Part shown: in pieces, positions 17,541 to 26,863 of the stretch
Layout of the letters: each line of letters starts with the position of its first letter
How positions within the stretch are numbered: position 1 is the first letter of the stretch
Source: Paracoccaceae bacterium
GTDB lineage: Bacteria > Pseudomonadota > Alphaproteobacteria > Rhodobacterales > Rhodobacteraceae
DNA: 53,027 bases
Assembly (NCBI GenBank): GCA_026710155.1
Contig: JAPORQ010000034.1
Coordinates: 1 to 53,027, forward strand
Direction of reading: 5' to 3'
The notes under the pieces: model-generated
Databases searched by the model: none
What the model was told of the DNA's origin: nothing
Seen by the model: the letters and a program-made list of their open reading frames with translations, nothing else
Program-made: the position numbers and the translations under genes

Positions 17541-18950
17541 TTATGCAGCATAATACATTTGGTATTCAACAGGATGAGGTGTATGTTCAAAATTATAGAC
17601 CTCTTCCCATTTCAATTCGCTGTAGCCTTCGACCTGATCCTTTGTGAACACATCACCGGCCAGAAGATAATCCATGTCTTCATTCAATGAATCAAGTGCT
17701 TCCCTCAAGGAGGAACAAACCGTTGGTATGCCCTGCAACTCTTCAGGTGGAAGATCATACAGGTTCTTGTCCATGGCCTCCCCTGGATTGGTCCTGTTAA
17801 GAATTCCATCAACCCCAGCCATCATCAGTGCTGCAAAACAGAGATAGGGGTTGGCCATGGGATCGGGAAAGCGGGCTTCAACCCTCTTTGCCTTGGGATT
17901 TTCAGTCCATGGAATTCGAATGCAACCGGATCGGTTACGGGCTGAATATGCCCTGAGGACTGGTGCTTCAAAACCCGGAATCAACCTTTTGTAGGAATTG
18001 GTTGTGGGATTGGTAAAGGCATTCAGTGATTTTGCATGCTTCAACAAGCCACCAATGAACCATAGGCCTTCGTCACTGAGGTCAGCATACCTGTCACCCG
18101 AGAACAAGGGATTGCCATCCTTCCAGATAGACATGTTGACATGCATTCCTGTACCGTTGTCACCAGCGATTGGCTTGGGCATGAAGGTTGCCGAGCGCCC
18201 GTAGAAATCAGCGACATTCTGAACGACATATTTGTACTTTTGAAGCTGATCACCCTGATCGGTCAGAGAGGAAAAGATCAATCCGAGTTCATGTTGGCTT
18301 GCAGCCACTTCGTGGTGGTGCTTGTCGACATTCATGCCGATGCTTTTCATGGTTGAAAGCATTTCCGAACGAATATTCTGGGCTGAATCAGTCGGGTTTA
18401 CCGGAAAGTAACCGCCCTTGACGCCCGGTCGGAAACCGGTATTTCCCGTTGGATATTTGGTGTCGCTGTTCCATGGGGCATCAACGGCATCCACCTCAAA
18501 CGAAACCTTTTGCATCTCGTTGCTGAACCGAACATCATCAAACATGAAAAATTCGGCTTCCGGCCCAAAATAGGCAACATCACCCACACCTGAATTCTTG
18601 AGAAAGGCCTCGGCTTTTTCGGCTGTGCTTCTTGGATCACGCTCGTAAGGTTCACCCGTATCAGGTTCAACGACCGAACAATGCAGGCACATTGTCCTTT
18701 CGGAATAGAAAGGATCAATATAGTGGGAATTGAGGTCTGGCATGAGTTTCATGTCAGATGCTTCGATTGATTTCCAACCTGCGATGGATGATCCGTCAAA
18801 CATCATTCCTTCTTCAAGGAAATCCTCGTCAACTTGGTCAGCAATGATTGTTACATGCTGAAGTTTTCCCTTCGGGTCGGTAAACCGAAGATCGACAAAA
18901 TCAATTTCCTCCTCCCCGATCATGGATATTATTTTTTCATTGGAACTCAC
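17541..18950 (-). CDS. glnA: Glutamine synthetase, type I
   Basis: A 469-residue dodecameric enzyme making glutamine from glutamate, ammonia and ATP. It shows the N-terminal beta-grasp (EEEIDFVDLRFTDPKGK with MFDGSSIAGW), the catalytic GPEAEFFMFDDV, the KPIAGDNGTGMHVN block with HVNMSIWKDG, and the C-terminal NRSGCIRIP. The adenylylation target is Tyr398 in NLYDLPPEE, so GlnE-type control is expected. The start is GTG at 18950 with AAAGGAG eight bases upstream. It lies 39 bp downstream of glnB on the same strand, the classic glnB-glnA pair. Confidence 0.97.
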   Translation of the reverse strand: MSSNEKIISMIGEEEIDFVDLRFTDPKGKLQHVTIIADQVDEDFLEEGMMFDGSSIAGWKSIEASDMKLMPDLNSHYIDPFYSERTMCLHCSVVEPDTGEPYERDPRSTAEKAEAFLKNSGVGDVAYFGPEAEFFMFDDVRFSNEMQKVSFEVDAVDAPWNSDTKYPTGNTGFRPGVKGGYFPVNPTDSAQNIRSEMLSTMKSIGMNVDKHHHEVAASQHELGLIFSSLTDQGDQLQKYKYVVQNVADFYGRSATFMPKPIAGDNGTGMHVNMSIWKDGNPLFSGDRYADLSDEGLWFIGGLLKHAKSLNAFTNPTTNSYKRLIPGFEAPVLRAYSARNRSGCIRIPWTENPKAKRVEARFPDPMANPYLCFAALMMAGVDGILNRTNPGEAMDKNLYDLPPEELQGIPTVCSSLREALDSLNEDMDYLLAGDVFTKDQVEGYSELKWEEVYNFEHTPHPVEYQMYYAA

Positions 18951-18989
18951 AAGATTCTCCTTTCATATTAAATCCAATTGCAAATTAAA

Positions 18990-19663
<674 letters not shown>

Positions 19664-21220
19664 ATGCGATCAATTTGTTCGACTGAAGAGATGCAGAAAA
19701 TTGAGCGTTTGCAGATCAAGGATGATATTCAGGTTGCCACCGGTCTGATGGAATGTGCTGGAACCAAGGCTGCCGAATCAATAATTGAATGGAGTCAGGA
19801 AGCAGGCAGGAAAAGCAGGAACCATTTTCATGTACTATGTGGCCCGGGAAACAATGGTGGTGATGGTTTTGTTATAGCCAGAACGCTATTTGACCTCGGC
19901 AAAAAGGTTTCCTGTTGGGAATTGGGGAATCCAACAGGAAAGTCTTCTTCATCCACGTTGATGCGTTCGAAATGGCTGCAGCGGGGTTCGATTGCGCCCA
20001 TTGGTCAATTTCAGATGGCAGAATTGAAAAATGGTGATATCGTCGTTGATGCCCTGTTCGGTATTGGTCTAACCAGGCCGCTGGATAAAAAATGTTCAAT
20101 TATTTTTGAAAGAATACCCTCCAGTGTCCCGATTATTGCAATAGATATTCTTTCAGGTCTCAATTCCACTTCCGGCGAATTGCTATCTGTTAGTGATTTG
20201 CCAGCTTACAAAGCGGCACTGACCCTTACCTTCCAATTGGCCAAATGGGGTCATTATTTACAGGAAGGAAGTGCAAGATCAGGCAAAATCGAGGTTTTGC
20301 CCATAGGATTGGATAAGGGAATGAGGGAATATAACAAGTCCAACACTTCACTGGTTGAATTGGTGGATACCAATCCACCTGATTTTGCAAAGTTTTTGGA
20401 TAAGCATGGTGCAAGTCACAAATACGATCACGGCCATGCCCTGATTTTATCTGGTTCGCAGGGGAAAATGGGTGCTGCTGAGTTGGCTGGAGCTTCAGCC
20501 CTCAGAATAGGTTCGGGATTGGTGACCCTAGGTTTGCCCAGGGATGCTTTCCAGATTTATTCGAACAACTTGAAAGCTCTGATGGTGACCCCAGCCGATG
20601 AACCAAAAGATTTGCAGGAATGCCTTGAGGATACAAGGATTAACGCTTTATGCCTTGGACCCGGTCTTGGTCTTGGCAGGAAAACCAGGGAATTCACAAA
20701 TGCAGCACTGGCATCTGGGCGAAATGTTGTATTGGATGCAGATGCATTGACCTCGTTCAAGGACAATCACAAATCTTTATTCATGCAACTTCATGAAAAA
20801 ACCGTACTCACCCCCCATTTTGGTGAGTTTGCCAAATTATTTCCAGATTTGGCCACCAGAATGAAATCTGGCAATTATCCACTCCTGACATCGGTTCAAA
20901 AAGCCAGTACGAGATCAGGTGCAATCATCCTCCTGAAAGGCAGGCAAACAGTTGTTGCCTCGCCTGATGGCAAAACCTATCTCGTTGACGGGGTAAAATT
21001 TGAAAATTCATCCTGGCTGGCCACAGCCGGGTCGGGAGATGTGCTGGCTGGAATGATAACCGGTTTAATGGCCCGAAACATTACACCATTAAAGAGTGCC
21101 GTACTTTCTGTCTACCTCCACCTCAAGGCTGCCAGTCTGCTAGGACCGGGATTAATAGCAGATGATATCCCGAATACTATCCCCAGAGTCATTGGGCATG
21201 TCCTTAATCAATCTCCATGA
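19664..21220 (+). CDS. nnr: Bifunctional NAD(P)H-hydrate epimerase / dehydratase
   Basis: A 518-residue repair enzyme. The N-terminal YjeF domain epimerises damaged NAD(P)HX (GPGNNGGDG at 60-68, then DALFGIGLTRPL). The C-terminal ribokinase-like domain dehydrates S-NAD(P)HX using ADP (HGHALILSGSQGKMGAAEL, then LCLGPGLGLGRKT, VLDADAL and AGSGDVLAGMITG at 455-467). The start is ATG 19664 with GAGG nine bases upstream, preferred over a TTG at 19649. In many Alphaproteobacteria this gene sits next to glnB-glnA, as here, but divergently. Confidence 0.93.
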   Translation: MRSICSTEEMQKIERLQIKDDIQVATGLMECAGTKAAESIIEWSQEAGRKSRNHFHVLCGPGNNGGDGFVIARTLFDLGKKVSCWELGNPTGKSSSSTLMRSKWLQRGSIAPIGQFQMAELKNGDIVVDALFGIGLTRPLDKKCSIIFERIPSSVPIIAIDILSGLNSTSGELLSVSDLPAYKAALTLTFQLAKWGHYLQEGSARSGKIEVLPIGLDKGMREYNKSNTSLVELVDTNPPDFAKFLDKHGASHKYDHGHALILSGSQGKMGAAELAGASALRIGSGLVTLGLPRDAFQIYSNNLKALMVTPADEPKDLQECLEDTRINALCLGPGLGLGRKTREFTNAALASGRNVVLDADALTSFKDNHKSLFMQLHEKTVLTPHFGEFAKLFPDLATRMKSGNYPLLTSVQKASTRSGAIILLKGRQTVVASPDGKTYLVDGVKFENSSWLATAGSGDVLAGMITGLMARNITPLKSAVLSVYLHLKAASLLGPGLIADDIPNTIPRVIGHVLNQSP

Positions 21221-21297
21221 TATTCCTCTAATGGAATTATTTAACGCAATGATAAGTTATGGGCTTGACTTTCATTTACTGGGATTTGCTTTTTATC

Positions 21298-21456
21298 GGG
21301 AATTATATCCTTGGTTGAATTTCCCATTTACCGAAAATACAAGGGGTGTTCAGACACCTCGAGGGGATACCATTGCACTCCAGGGGGAAACAGCGTGGGA
21401 GGTTTTTTAGAAAAATGGCCGAAAAACCAGGAAATTCAACCAAGTATATAATCGCC
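21298..21456. mobile_element. 159-bp GGGAATTATAT-type miniature element (copy 3)
   Basis: The left end GGGAATTATATCCTTGGTTG and the right end, read on the opposite strand (GGCGATTATATACTTGGTTG), agree at 24 of 27 positions including a following AATTTCC. The terminus matches the family at 7724 and 22455, but the interior is different and non-coding. It contains a short hairpin GGTGTTCAGACACC. No convincing 8-bp flanking duplication remains. Confidence 0.65.
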
Positions 21457-21671
21457 AAATTTTTCATAGCTTAAAATCATACTTGATGAGAATCCCATTG
21501 CAGTTTTGGTATCTTTGTTCCGATAGACCCAACCATGATATTTTGTCATTTTGAAAGTTAACATATTCAAATCACTCCATATAGTGATCATATACTTGGT
21601 CATATGACCTGCCCGTTTAATTGTAATTGAATAGCCCAGCCTCCATAATATTGATTTCAGAGGATAATACC

Positions 21672-22313
21672 ATGCCAGAAAATTCAAACAACATATTCGT
21701 ATATTGGGACAACTCCAACATCTTTCATGAGGCCCAAAGGTTGGCCGAAGAGTACAATGGATCTCCAGATGCGAGGTTCCGGGTAAGGATCAATTTTAAC
21801 AATTTGCTCAATCTGGCTACGGCAAATCGGACATTGCATTCAGCTTTTGCCGCCGGTTCAATCCCGCCCGAATTAAGTAGTTTGTGGAACAGGCTGGAAA
21901 ATGAGGGAGTAGAGGTGGAACTATATGACAGGAGCAATTCAAGTTTGGGTGAGCAACAAGTACCCGATGGTTGGATACAATTGAGGATGCTTCAAGATGC
22001 CCTTCGGTATGATCCTGGAATCGTGGTGGTGTTGACAGGAGACGGTTCTGGTTACAGCCAGGGCAGCGGGTTTCATACTGCCCTTGAACTCCTTCATGAT
22101 AAGGGGTGGGGGATAGAATTGCTTTCCTGGAGACATTCTTGCAAAAGGTTGATGCGGGAGTGGGCTGAAACCAACGGGGTGTTCATTCCCTTGGACGATT
22201 TTTACAATTCCATCACCTTTCTTGAGCCTTCAAGGCCGGGCCACCCTCTTGCAACTGCACGTCTTTCAGAACCGTTGGATTTAAGTAATCGTCCGACTGT
22301 ACATACAAATTAA
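21672..22313 (+). CDS. NYN-domain (PIN-like) putative ribonuclease
   Basis: A 213-residue cytosolic protein from ATG 21672, preceded by AGAGGATA. It shows the NYN/LabA-type acidic motifs: IFVYWDNSNIF at the start (first Asp), GVEVELYDRS, a conserved DGWIQLRMLQDALRYDPG and VVVLTGDGSGYSQGSGFHTA (second acidic site), then GIELLSWRHSCKRLMREWA. NYN domains are metal-dependent RNases related to PIN domains. It stands alone between two miniature elements (21298-21456 and 22455-22635). The target RNA is unknown. Confidence 0.75.
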   Translation: MPENSNNIFVYWDNSNIFHEAQRLAEEYNGSPDARFRVRINFNNLLNLATANRTLHSAFAAGSIPPELSSLWNRLENEGVEVELYDRSNSSLGEQQVPDGWIQLRMLQDALRYDPGIVVVLTGDGSGYSQGSGFHTALELLHDKGWGIELLSWRHSCKRLMREWAETNGVFIPLDDFYNSITFLEPSRPGHPLATARLSEPLDLSNRPTVHTN

Positions 22314-22454
22314 GTAAAAGCTTTCCGGATAATTACGGAAAATCACTCTTTACTTTTATTATTAAGGTAGCCCCAATGAATAAACCCTCACAAAATAACC
22401 CAAATGTACTTTCACTTCTCGAAAGGTTAATTTTATCAAATCAATATAAAATTT

Positions 22455-22635
22455 GGGAATTATATACATAACTACACAACAGCTTCCTTTTTCTACTTTT
22501 AGTCACTTTTAGGCTTCATTCATGGAGTTTGGCAGGTAATTTGTGAGTGAAAAAACACGTCCATACCAACATGAAGTAGAAAAAGTGAATGAATCCGCTA
22601 ATTTTGGGATTTGTGTAGTTATGTATGTAATTCCC
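22455..22635. mobile_element. 181-bp GGGAATTATATAC miniature element (copy 4)
   Basis: The left end GGGAATTATATACATAACTA and the right end on the opposite strand GGGAATTACATACATAACTA agree at 24 of 25 bases (continuing CACAA). The interior is an imperfect palindrome: TTTTTCTACTTTTAG on the left against AAGTAGAAAAAG on the right. It is homologous throughout to the element at 42285-42463, sharing blocks such as GGTAATYTGTKRGTGAAAAAA and AGTGAATGA followed by AATTTTGGG. Flanks TAAAATTT and TAAAAAAA may be a decayed duplication. Non-coding. Confidence 0.8.
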
Positions 22636-22636
22636 T

Positions 22637-22662
22637 AAAAAAAGGGCAGTCAATGCCGCCCC
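22637..22662 (-). terminator. Rho-independent terminator of the secreted-protein pseudogene
   Basis: On the minus strand GGGCGG-CATTGA-CTGCCC (one G-T pair) is followed by seven T residues. It lies about 13 bp past the stop codon at 22675 and directly abuts the miniature element copy 4. Confidence 0.8.
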
Positions 22663-22674
22663 TTTGTGTGGTTG

Positions 22675-23228
22675 TTAGCCACAATCCATTTTTAATTTTT
22701 CATATCTTTCTTCGCGGGCATCCTTCTCCACATCGCTCCTACCTTTCGGATACGGTTCATTTGCGCCATCATTGTCCAGATAGACAACATAATCGAACCC
22801 TTGGCCGCGTGTGTAGGGCATGGCCCTGTAAAGGCCGGGAGCAAGGGAATACACGTTAGGAATCAACTTGTTACAGCAGTGGGCAACCTGGTCGTCGGAG
22901 ATGACAACGATCAATGTGTCGGATTCATTTTTATTCGCCGGAATAACCGGTGACCTGTTGTCCACGATAGGTCGATTGTCAAGGGCCGTCCCGACGTATT
23001 AAGTTCATTCTTCTTGACATAGACTTTGAACCATGGAGAAAAATGACAGTCTTGCCGACCACCCTCACAATGTCTGGCATCAGGAAGTTCTCGGCGGATT
23101 CCGACTTCCGGCATGTCCCTCGAAGACAGACCATTGAACCACGTATCAAAGTCAAACGCCTGGCTATTCGCGACGGCGGGAAAAGCCGCCACCAGACCGG
23201 CGGCAAGGGTTGTTAATAGTTGTTTCGT
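22675..23228 (-). pseudogene. Secreted protein of unknown function, decayed
   Basis: A clear Sec signal peptide (KQLLTTLAAGLVAAFPAVANS, written from its second residue) lacks an ATG: the codon in that place is ACG at 23228. The mature part begins QAFDFDTWFNGLSSRDMPEV and contains Cys residues (RHCEGGRQDCHFSPW). Near 22985 the frame shifts, and the protein continues TALDNRPIVDNRSPVIPANK to QVAHCCNKLIPNVYSLAPG and ends KLKMDCG. One frameshift and a lost start codon make it a pseudogene, apparently recent because terminator, signal peptide and both halves are well preserved. The family is not recognised. Confidence 0.6.
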
Positions 23229-23455
23229 TGTCTATCTCTTTAAAGGTTGCCTGCTGAATAAGGTGATAATCCAGCAGGCGGATTATTAGATATGGGTATA
23301 TCTTATCAAAATATTCACAGAATGCAAATTGGAAGCATCCCCCTTCACACAATACGATTTCCTTGCCAGGATCTGAATACCTTCAACCAATTCTATTGCA
23401 TCCCACGGCAATCTGTGGGGCAGGTTTCGGGTAATTTCGGAAAAATTAATCGGAT

Positions 23456-23719
23456 TCAAGCAAATATCTCAGCCATTCCCTTTTTTTGATGCCATTTAGG
23501 ATTTTTGGCATCCGTTTTTTTTCGGTGGCAATTCGGGCAAAGAGCTTGAAGGTTTTCCAAAGCATATTTTTCACCACCCTGGGATAACTGCCTTTTATGA
23601 TCAATTTCCAATCTTCCTGCAGTGCCGCAGTTGCAGCACCTATACCCGTCCCTTTTCAATACCTTCAATCGCATACGGCGCCATATCCGTTGATTTAATT
23701 TTGACTGGTAATGTGCCAT
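23456..23719 (-). CDS. Small HNH endonuclease
   Basis: An 87-residue protein: a basic N-terminus (MAHYQSKLNQRIWRRMRLKV) and a complete HNH core. The zinc-knuckle Cys pairs are C28/C31 and C61/C64. The core runs through LEIDHKRQLSQGGEKYALEN, with His41 in IDH and Asn56, and ends CPNCHRKKT with His65. Length and layout match standalone small HNH nucleases often found near phage or mobile DNA. Nothing adjacent indicates a partner. It is flanked by the decayed secreted-protein gene and by 500 bp of empty sequence. Confidence 0.8.
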   Translation of the reverse strand: MAHYQSKLNQRIWRRMRLKVLKRDGYRCCNCGTAGRLEIDHKRQLSQGGEKYALENLQALCPNCHRKKTDAKNPKWHQKKGMAEIFA

Positions 23720-24220
23720 ATCAGTATGTAAACATCAGTTTTTGCCTTGGCAGTGCAAGCCCGCGGCGAGTGTAAAAGCAAAACCTATATCATTCTTTTT
23801 AAGCGATTGTTAGATTCTACAATTGCCCTGGTCATCTGATTTGATAGTGGTGAAAGCCAAACTGGTTCGCATCATCAACCGGCTTTCCTCCGAACATGAG
23901 AAGTTTTTTTCAATGCAGTATTTCCTTGTTGATTCAATGGATTGCAGGGGATTGGGCATGTTCGGAAACTTCCCGGCAAATGCTTAGGGGTAGTCATGTC
24001 TCCAGTCATCGGGAATGCTCCCTTTGGTGGTGCAAGGTTACAATTTGTGGCATTCCTGAACCTTCCAAAAGGGGCCAGAATGACCGTTCCAAACCAAAAA
24101 GTGGAAAATGGACATATGCCGAAAACGAATCAACCGGAAAAGTCCGAAAACGCCGTTGATGACCTGATTTACACCTAAATCTGTTGCAATACCAGATTTA
24201 CACCCGGTAGAATCAATTGA
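23720..24220. other. Intergenic region without a supported gene
   Basis: No coding region is supported. A direct repeat GATTTACACC occurs at 24166-24175 and 24195-24204, just past the end of the catabolic operon. Otherwise nothing is seen. Confidence 0.5.
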
Positions 24221-25096
24221 TTATGCAGGTACCAATACAAAGTCATGTACAACATGATGGAAGGGAGTGGTCATTCCAAGGGCTTCCATTGATGCCGGGT
24301 CCTCTATCCAATCAAATTTGGCCATCAAACTTTCCTTTACCCCAAATACTGCATCAGAATGGATGTAGGGATCATCAGGATCAAAGATATGGGTTGTCAA
24401 ACTCTTGTATCCCTGTGCCGATATAATATAGTGCAGGTGTGCAGGGCGGTAGCAATGCCGTCCTAGGGCAGCCAACATCCTGCCAACCGGTCCGTCCCCG
24501 GGTATGGGGTAATATTTGGGTTTGACACCCCTGAACCAGTAAGTTCCATCAGCAGAGGTCCTGAACACTCCCCTGAGGTTGAAATCGGGTTGAATGCCCT
24601 TTTGCTGGACATCGTAAAAGCCTTCATCATTGGCTTGCCAAACATCCAGTTTGGCACCGGCTACGGGATTTCCTCGGGTATCCAGGATGCGCCCCTCTAC
24701 CAGCATTGGCTCTCCCTTCTGGTCCAGGCATATATCGGACCCCATTTCCAATTCCGGTGCATCGGCTACATGGAAGGGGCCAAGAACAGTGGATTCCGAA
24801 GCTCCGGAAGGTTTGCGATTATTTATGGCATCCACCAGCATGGAAACGCCCAGGACATCGGAAAGCAGTATGAATTCCTGTCGCCACTCATCACATTTAT
24901 GTCCTGTCTCGGTCAAAAACTTTACACCCTCAAACCATTCCTCTTCTGTCAATTCAAGTTCCTTGACAGCAGCATGGATGTGCTTGACCAGAACAGTGAT
25001 GATTTGCCCAAGCCTCGGATCGGCATTCTCAGAAATACGACCTGCCACGACCTTGGCAGAATCCTGTTCAGTAAAATATCCCGTTTCCATAGCCAT
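24221..25096 (-). CDS. Intradiol ring-cleavage dioxygenase, hydroxyquinol 1,2-dioxygenase type
   Basis: A 291-residue non-heme Fe(III) enzyme, probably opening hydroxyquinol (1,2,4-trihydroxybenzene) to maleylacetate. The N-terminal helical dimerisation domain is followed by the TVLGPFHVADAP stretch and the catalytic beta-sandwich. Likely iron ligands are Tyr161 (GFYDVQ), Tyr196 (KPKYYPIP), His220 and His222 (RPAHLHY), with the spacing of catechol 1,2-dioxygenases. The hydroxyquinol preference is inferred mainly from maleylacetate reductase in the same operon. Start ATG 25096 has AGGAG at good spacing, 9 bp after the monooxygenase stop. Last gene of the operon. Confidence 0.88.
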   Translation of the reverse strand: MAMETGYFTEQDSAKVVAGRISENADPRLGQIITVLVKHIHAAVKELELTEEEWFEGVKFLTETGHKCDEWRQEFILLSDVLGVSMLVDAINNRKPSGASESTVLGPFHVADAPELEMGSDICLDQKGEPMLVEGRILDTRGNPVAGAKLDVWQANDEGFYDVQQKGIQPDFNLRGVFRTSADGTYWFRGVKPKYYPIPGDGPVGRMLAALGRHCYRPAHLHYIISAQGYKSLTTHIFDPDDPYIHSDAVFGVKESLMAKFDWIEDPASMEALGMTTPFHHVVHDFVLVPA

Positions 25097-25105
25097 TATT
25101 TTCTC

Positions 25106-26863
25106 CTATTTTCCGAGAATCATTGAAAGAACACGCAACAGTTCGGCTTCTGGATTCTCCACCATCTCCTCCGTTCTCCAGGCAACATGGTGATCAGGCC
25201 TGATCAACAGACAACCGGTATCCTTGATTTCCGAGGCCCGTGCCCAGTCACCAACATGATCAACATAAGTTTGGCGCGGGCCAATGATATAGGTATTGAT
25301 GAAGATGCCCAGTTTATTGCCGACCTTTTCCGAAGCACTGGTCCAAGCATCTCCACCAATTCCCGTAAAGAGGCTGAATTCACCCTTGCCGCACAAATCT
25401 AATGACGAAATGCTTTCGCCGGTATCATGATGGAACAGCCAGACATGGGGCAGGCGGGCACCCGGCCATGTGGTTGGTTGGAAATGCAATTCCTCATCCA
25501 ATTCAAAGGCCGGTTCCATCTGTCCATCTGTAGCTACAGCCCCTGATTTGTAGCGTTGGTTCATTTCCACACCATGGGCATCAAATTCATATTTCTTGAA
25601 GGCTATGGCTTCACGAATGGCATTGCGTTGCCTTTCACCTTCAGGACCGGGAGAGGTTCTAGCATTCATGCTGGCCTGGATTTTCTTGAAGTCAGTTCCA
25701 CCCGTCATTCCCAAGGCTTCAAAAATTGGTCCGAATTCTGCAATGGACTGGTTTGCCCGTGTTACAATTTGCTTGGCAATGGGTGCTCTTTCTTCGGAGT
25801 AACTTTCCAACAAGGATCCTCCTGCCGAACCTTTGATTACAAGAGCCAGCTTCCATGCCAGATTGAAGGCGTCTTGAATGGAAGTATTGGATCCCAGTCC
25901 ATTTGATGGTGGATGACGATGTGCGGCATCTCCCATGATAAAGACCCGATCTTTTTGCATATGTTCGGCATAGGCATTGTTTACCGTCCAAGTACTTGCG
26001 GAAAGCAGTTCAATCTCAAGATCGGGATCACCGACCAACTGACGAGCAACATCAGTGGCAAAAGCTTCATCCACTTCGGGCTCGTGTTCATTAATATCAT
26101 ATCCCCATACAATCAACCATTCATACCATGGTCTTATCATACGCACAAGACCCATGCCTATGCCACCAACATCAGCCCCTGGCTGCATGATCCAGTAAAG
26201 TACCGAGGGGCGGTGGGCAACGTATTTTGAGAGATCAGCACGAAAAAGAATGTTCATGGAACCGCCAACGCCCATCTTACCCTTGATTTCTGTCCCTATA
26301 TGTTCAGCAACCAGTGAGTTTCCTCCATCCGCACCAATGAGGTATTTGGATCTTACTTCAAATTCGCGCTTGGAAAGACGGTCCCGCAATACGGTTGTTA
26401 CTCCATCTCTGTCCTGGGTGTGATTCAAATATTCGGTTGACATCCTGCCTTGGGTGCCACGAGAACAGGCTGTCTTGTATAACAGTGGTTCCATGAAGGT
26501 CTGGGGCAAATCATTCATGAAGCATGGTGAGGAAAGTTGATGCTCGGCTCTGGATAGCGGATGTTTACCCCAGCTTTTCATACGGCCTATTTCCTCTCCT
26601 GCCAGGCTCTCGCAAAAGACATTCTCACCCATCAGGTCCTGTTCGGTGGCTTGCATGTAGGCTTCGTCTTCAACTTCTTTTCCCAGATCGCGCAATACCT
26701 CCATGGCTCGTTGATTGGTAATATGGGCCCGAGGGGTATTGGCAAGCCACCTGTATCGATTGACAACCATGTTTTCAACGCCATAGGAAGACAGGAGTGC
26801 CGCCATGGATGATCCGGCCGGACCGGTACCAATAATCAATACATCTGTATTAATTTCAGCCAT
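25106..26863 (-). CDS. FAD-dependent aromatic (phenol-type) monooxygenase
   Basis: A 585-residue class A flavoprotein hydroxylase of the TfdB/phenol hydroxylase group. The FAD-binding dinucleotide fold is VLIIGTGPAGSSMAALLSSY near the N-terminus. The family stretch PRAHITNQRAMEVLRDLG, the DG motif (YLIGADGGNSLVAEHIG) and the GD motif (VFIMGDAAHRHPPSNGLGSN) are intact, and the C-terminal thioredoxin-like domain is present. In this operon the expected reaction is ortho- or ipso-hydroxylation of a dihydroxybenzene-type substrate (for example resorcinol or a related acid) to hydroxyquinol. Its ATG directly follows the stop of the permease gene (TAAATG), with AAAGGAG as ribosome binding site. Confidence 0.85.
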   Translation of the reverse strand: MAEINTDVLIIGTGPAGSSMAALLSSYGVENMVVNRYRWLANTPRAHITNQRAMEVLRDLGKEVEDEAYMQATEQDLMGENVFCESLAGEEIGRMKSWGKHPLSRAEHQLSSPCFMNDLPQTFMEPLLYKTACSRGTQGRMSTEYLNHTQDRDGVTTVLRDRLSKREFEVRSKYLIGADGGNSLVAEHIGTEIKGKMGVGGSMNILFRADLSKYVAHRPSVLYWIMQPGADVGGIGMGLVRMIRPWYEWLIVWGYDINEHEPEVDEAFATDVARQLVGDPDLEIELLSASTWTVNNAYAEHMQKDRVFIMGDAAHRHPPSNGLGSNTSIQDAFNLAWKLALVIKGSAGGSLLESYSEERAPIAKQIVTRANQSIAEFGPIFEALGMTGGTDFKKIQASMNARTSPGPEGERQRNAIREAIAFKKYEFDAHGVEMNQRYKSGAVATDGQMEPAFELDEELHFQPTTWPGARLPHVWLFHHDTGESISSLDLCGKGEFSLFTGIGGDAWTSASEKVGNKLGIFINTYIIGPRQTYVDHVGDWARASEIKDTGCLLIRPDHHVAWRTEEMVENPEAELLRVLSMILGK

